From: an uncultured Collinsella sp.
GTDB lineage: Bacteria; Actinomycetota; Coriobacteriia; Coriobacteriales; Coriobacteriaceae
Reading direction: 5' to 3'
DNA: 7,341 nt
Assembly: GCA_902494685.1 (NCBI GenBank)
Contig: CABUUE010000075.1
Location: forward strand, 1-7,341
The number at the start of each line of letters is the position of its first letter. Position 1 is the first letter of the stretch. Of the stretch, positions 5,352 through 7,341 are shown piece by piece. A program made the translations under genes and the position numbers. A model generated the notes under the pieces. The model did no database searches, had not been told where the DNA came from, and saw only the letters and a list, made by a program, of their open reading frames with translations.

Positions 5352-5936
5352 TTGAGCCTTAAGGTTTATCGCGGGCGCACGCTTGCCCGCAGTCAGGCGC
5401 TGCAGCTGCTGTTCCAGGCCGAGGCCACGGACAGCCCGCTTGAGCGCGTCCTCGAGGGCGATTTCCTGATCTCGAAGGGCCCCCTCGACCCCTATGCGCT
5501 TGAGCTTTGCCGTGGTGCCTACGAGCATATCGATCGCATCGACTGCGCTCTGCGCTCCGTTGCCAAGAACTGGGATCTTATGCGCATGCCCGGCGCCGAC
5601 CGCAATCTGTTGCGTATCGCCGTTTACGAGATGCGTTTCCTCACCGACGAGGAGGTCTCGGACGCCATCGTGATCAACGAGGCTGTCGAGCTTGCCAAGG
5701 CCTATGGCACCGACCAGTCCGCGTCGTTCGTCAACGGCGTGCTGGGCAAGATCGCTCGCAGCGAGGAGCTGCCGGGCGAGGACCTGTACCAGGAGCTGCT
5801 GGCCGAAGATCGCGCTCGCGAGGAGGCGCAGGCTGCCGAGGCTGCCGCCAAGGTTGCGGTTGCCCAAGCTGAGGCTGGCGTGCTGGCCGAGGATGCGGAC
5901 GCCGCCGAGGCTGACATCGACTCTGTCGAGGAGTAG
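5352..5936 (+). CDS. nusB: Transcription antitermination factor NusB with an acidic Ala/Glu-rich C-terminal tail
   Basis: NusB pairs with NusE (ribosomal protein S10), binds boxA RNA and supports rRNA antitermination. The core (about 7-134) is typical: GRTLARSQALQLLFQAE at the N-terminus, the DRNLLRIAVYEMRFL helix (83-97), and the signature AIVINEAVELAK...SFVNGVLGKI (105-134). Usual NusB proteins end soon after this motif, at about 130-150 residues. This one runs to 194, with a roughly 60-residue tail rich in Ala, Glu and Asp (about 135-194) that is probably disordered or partly helical. The start is TTG at 5352, supported by AAGGAG six bases upstream; no better start fits the family N-terminus. 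The gene follows the Asp23-family stop by three bases, and its final codons hold GAGGAG, the ribosome site of xseB. The family is certain; the role of the tail is unknown. Confidence 0.93.
   Translation: MSLKVYRGRTLARSQALQLLFQAEATDSPLERVLEGDFLISKGPLDPYALELCRGAYEHIDRIDCALRSVAKNWDLMRMPGADRNLLRIAVYEMRFLTDEEVSDAIVINEAVELAKAYGTDQSASFVNGVLGKIARSEELPGEDLYQELLAEDRAREEAQAAEAAAKVAVAQAEAGVLAEDADAAEADIDSVEE
5928..5933 (+). promoter_or_regulatory. Ribosome binding site of xseB within the nusB end
   Basis: GAGGAG forms the last two sense codons of nusB and stands five bases before the ATG at 5939. It shows nested signals and likely coupled translation. Confidence 0.7.
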
Positions 5937-5938
5937 CC

Positions 5939-6205
5939 ATGCCAGAGGGCTCTGTCCGTAACTTTGATGAGATCTCGGACCGTCTGGATCAGATCATCGC
6001 TACCGTTCGCTCCAAGGATACCTCCTTGGAGCGTTCGCTCGATCTGTTTGACGAAGCGATTGAGCTGGGCTCCCGCGCGGTCGATATGGTCGACAAGTTT
6101 GAGTTGACGCCGCGTGAGGCCGACAAGCTCGAGCAGGAATACGATGAGGATGCGGCAAACGAATCCCAGGATAGCTCGGCCGCATCTCCGGATACGAATG
6201 GTTGA
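5939..6205 (+). CDS. xseB: Exodeoxyribonuclease VII small subunit
   Basis: XseB binds the large subunit XseA to form exonuclease VII, which degrades single-stranded DNA from both ends into short oligonucleotides. The 88-residue size fits. The family helical-hairpin pattern is visible: FDEISDRLDQIIATVRSKD (9-27), then TSLERSLDLFDEAIELGSRAVDMVD (28-52), matching the usual FEe.l..Le.iv..Le.g..sLeesl..fe.G. The remainder (about 56-88) is acidic, Ser/Ala/Asp-rich and probably disordered, and takes the place of the usual short helix end. The start lies two bases after the nusB stop with a good ribosome site. No xseA is present on either side in this window, although the two genes are usually adjacent; XseA must be encoded elsewhere for the enzyme to form. 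Its stop meets the tlyA start as TGATG. Confidence 0.82.
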   Translation: MPEGSVRNFDEISDRLDQIIATVRSKDTSLERSLDLFDEAIELGSRAVDMVDKFELTPREADKLEQEYDEDAANESQDSSAASPDTNG

Positions 6206-7017
6206 TGGCATTCATGAAACGCGTGCGTCTTGATGACGAACTGATTTCACAGGGCATCTGCGCCGATCGCGCGGATGCCCTTCGCACTCTTATGGCCGGC
6301 TTGGTCTCGAGTGGCGGTGAGCGCTTGACTTCGCCGGGCCTTAAGGTGACCCCGGGCCTGCCGCTGCACGTGAAGGGGCGCATTCCCTATGTTGGCCGCG
6401 GCGGTCTTAAGCTCGAAGGCGCACTTGATGCGTTTGACATCAATCCGACGGGCCTTGCCTGCCTGGATGTGGGCTGCTCTACCGGCGGCTTTACCGATTG
6501 CCTGCTCAAGCGCGGAGCTGCGACCGTTGTCTCGGTGGACGTGGGTCGCGCCCAGTTCGATTGGTCGTTGCGTCAGGACGATCGTGTAACGCTGCATGAG
6601 CGCACAAACGTGACACAGCTGCCTGAGCTTGGCTATGCCGGCGCCATCGACTTGGCTGTGTGTGATGTCTCGTTTACCAGCATCGCGAACATTATCGATG
6701 CGGTGCTGGCGTGCCTGGCGCCTATGGGTGCATTCTGCACGCTCGTAAAGCCGCAGTTTGAGGCTCCGGCGGCGCTGGTGGGCGAGGGCGGCATTGTGAC
6801 CGATCCCGCCGTGCGCCGCGATACACTCTTGGCGGCGGTTGAACTCTTTGCTGCCAAGGGCCTGTTCCCGGTCGATGTGTGCGTGTCACCCATTCATGGT
6901 GCCAAGGGCAACGTTGAGTTTTTCCTGTACGGCACGAGGTTTGTCCCCGGCGACCGCTCGCAAGACGTGCTGCAATCCCAGGTATCGGTTTTGAGCGAGA
7001 AAGCAACAACGCTATGA
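6205..7017 (+). CDS. tlyA: TlyA-family rRNA 2'-O-methyltransferase (S4 domain plus FtsJ-like domain)
   Basis: TlyA methylates ribose 2'-OH groups of rRNA (C1920 of 23S and in some species C1409 of 16S), which affects capreomycin susceptibility; older annotation calls it hemolysin A. The 270 residues comprise an N-terminal S4 RNA-binding domain (about 5-58, RVRLDDELISQGICADRAD), a linker with YVGRGGLKLEGAL (62-74), and an FtsJ-like SAM-dependent domain. The SAM loop is LDVGCSTGGFTD (87-98), followed by VDVGRAQ (111-117), DVSF (154-157), KPQFE (182-186) and SPIHGAKGNVEFF (228-240). The K-D-K-E tetrad expected of this fold is K69, D154, K182 and E238, so the enzyme looks active. The ATG at 6205 overlaps the xseB stop (TGATG) and suggests termination-reinitiation. 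A second in-frame ATG at 6214 would remove three residues; neither has a clear Shine-Dalgarno. The stop overlaps nadK. Confidence 0.93.
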   Translation: MAFMKRVRLDDELISQGICADRADALRTLMAGLVSSGGERLTSPGLKVTPGLPLHVKGRIPYVGRGGLKLEGALDAFDINPTGLACLDVGCSTGGFTDCLLKRGAATVVSVDVGRAQFDWSLRQDDRVTLHERTNVTQLPELGYAGAIDLAVCDVSFTSIANIIDAVLACLAPMGAFCTLVKPQFEAPAALVGEGGIVTDPAVRRDTLLAAVELFAAKGLFPVDVCVSPIHGAKGNVEFFLYGTRFVPGDRSQDVLQSQVSVLSEKATTL

Positions 7018-7341
7018 AGGTCTTTCTGGTTCCCAATTACTACAAGCAAGAGGCGGTCGAGAGCGGCCTGATGCTCGAGCTTTGGCTGACGCGCCAGGGC
7101 TATGAGGTCGCATGGGCTGCCGACCAGCGATCCAAGATTCAGAGCACGCCTGATATTGACGGCTCCGATCTGGTCATTACGCTCGGCGGCGACGGTACGT
7201 TGCTGCGCGCTGCCCGCATCCTCAACCATCGCGAGATTCCTATCCTCGGTCTTTCCTATGGTCACCTGGGCTTTTTGACGGCTGCGAGTCCCGAGGAGCG
7301 CGACATTCTGCAGGTCGTGAGCGACGCCCTGTCCGGCGAGC
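7014..7341 (+). CDS. nadK: NAD kinase, 3' end cut off by the window
   Basis: NadK phosphorylates NAD to NADP in the cytoplasm. Only the first 109 residues are visible, of roughly 280-300 usual for the family. The diagnostic LGGDGTLLRAAR motif (57-68, with D60 the key acidic residue) and the following GLSYGHLGFLTA segment (79-90, the GxNxGxLGFL motif) are present. The asparagine often found in that second motif is serine (S81) here; that position varies in the family, for instance being histidine in Bacillus. The N-terminus MKVFLVPNYYKQEA corresponds to the first strand and helix of the kinase fold. The ATG overlaps the tlyA stop as ATGA, so translation is coupled. The tlyA-nadK pair is widely conserved, and recN commonly follows; that would lie beyond the window. 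Confidence 0.94.
   Translation, partial: MKVFLVPNYYKQEAVESGLMLELWLTRQGYEVAWAADQRSKIQSTPDIDGSDLVITLGGDGTLLRAARILNHREIPILGLSYGHLGFLTAASPEERDILQVVSDALSGE

Noticed and set aside
4974..5867. A 297-codon minus-strand open frame opposite the Asp23-family gene and nusB
   Set aside because: It spans two convincing plus-strand genes and their junction. No recognisable motif or ribosome site supports it, and codon bias explains the lack of stops.

Overview
This window is ordinary, gene-dense chromosome from a high-G+C bacterium. Gene content and order point to Actinomycetota, most likely class Coriobacteriia (Collinsella-like). That assignment is inferred from codon use, protein flavour and synteny, not from a marker gene search. 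All eleven genes lie on the + strand. No tRNA, rRNA, CRISPR array, insertion sequence or phage gene is visible, and no stretch over 300 bases lacks a gene.

Layout. Positions 1-2975 form a tight cluster: the 3' part of mltG (murein transglycosylase), a YqeG-type HAD phosphatase, shikimate kinase (aroK), and a diverged 3-dehydroquinate synthase homologue whose start overlaps the aroK stop. A short gap (2976-3107) holds a candidate promoter and a long inverted repeat. It precedes an M24 Xaa-Pro peptidase gene that ends at a textbook Rho-independent terminator (4261-4303). A fresh promoter with a perfect TATAAT (4335-4340) then opens the second cluster: efp, an Asp23/Gls24-family gene, nusB, xseB, tlyA and the 5' part of nadK. 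Genes in this second cluster are spaced by 24 bases or less, or overlap.

The genes are housekeeping: cell-wall chain termination (MltG), aromatic precursor synthesis (AroK and the AroB-like protein), peptide turnover at proline bonds (PepP/PepQ), translation through proline-rich stretches (EF-P), rRNA transcription and processing (NusB), rRNA 2'-O-methylation (TlyA), single-strand DNA degradation (XseB) and NADP synthesis (NadK). The order mltG...aroK-aroB-pepQ-efp-nusB matches the long conserved block of actinobacteria such as Mycobacterium tuberculosis. The nusB-xseB-tlyA-nadK order is a pared-down version of the Bacillus block.

The most notable item is the gene at 1866-2975. It is a full-length, uninterrupted AroB homologue in the orthologous position, but it appears to have lost all three metal ligands, the catalytic histidine and the glycine-rich NAD loop. 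The neighbouring AroK keeps its active-site motifs. Other points are the absence of aroE and aroC from this block, an xseB without adjacent xseA, and a structured leader before the peptidase gene.
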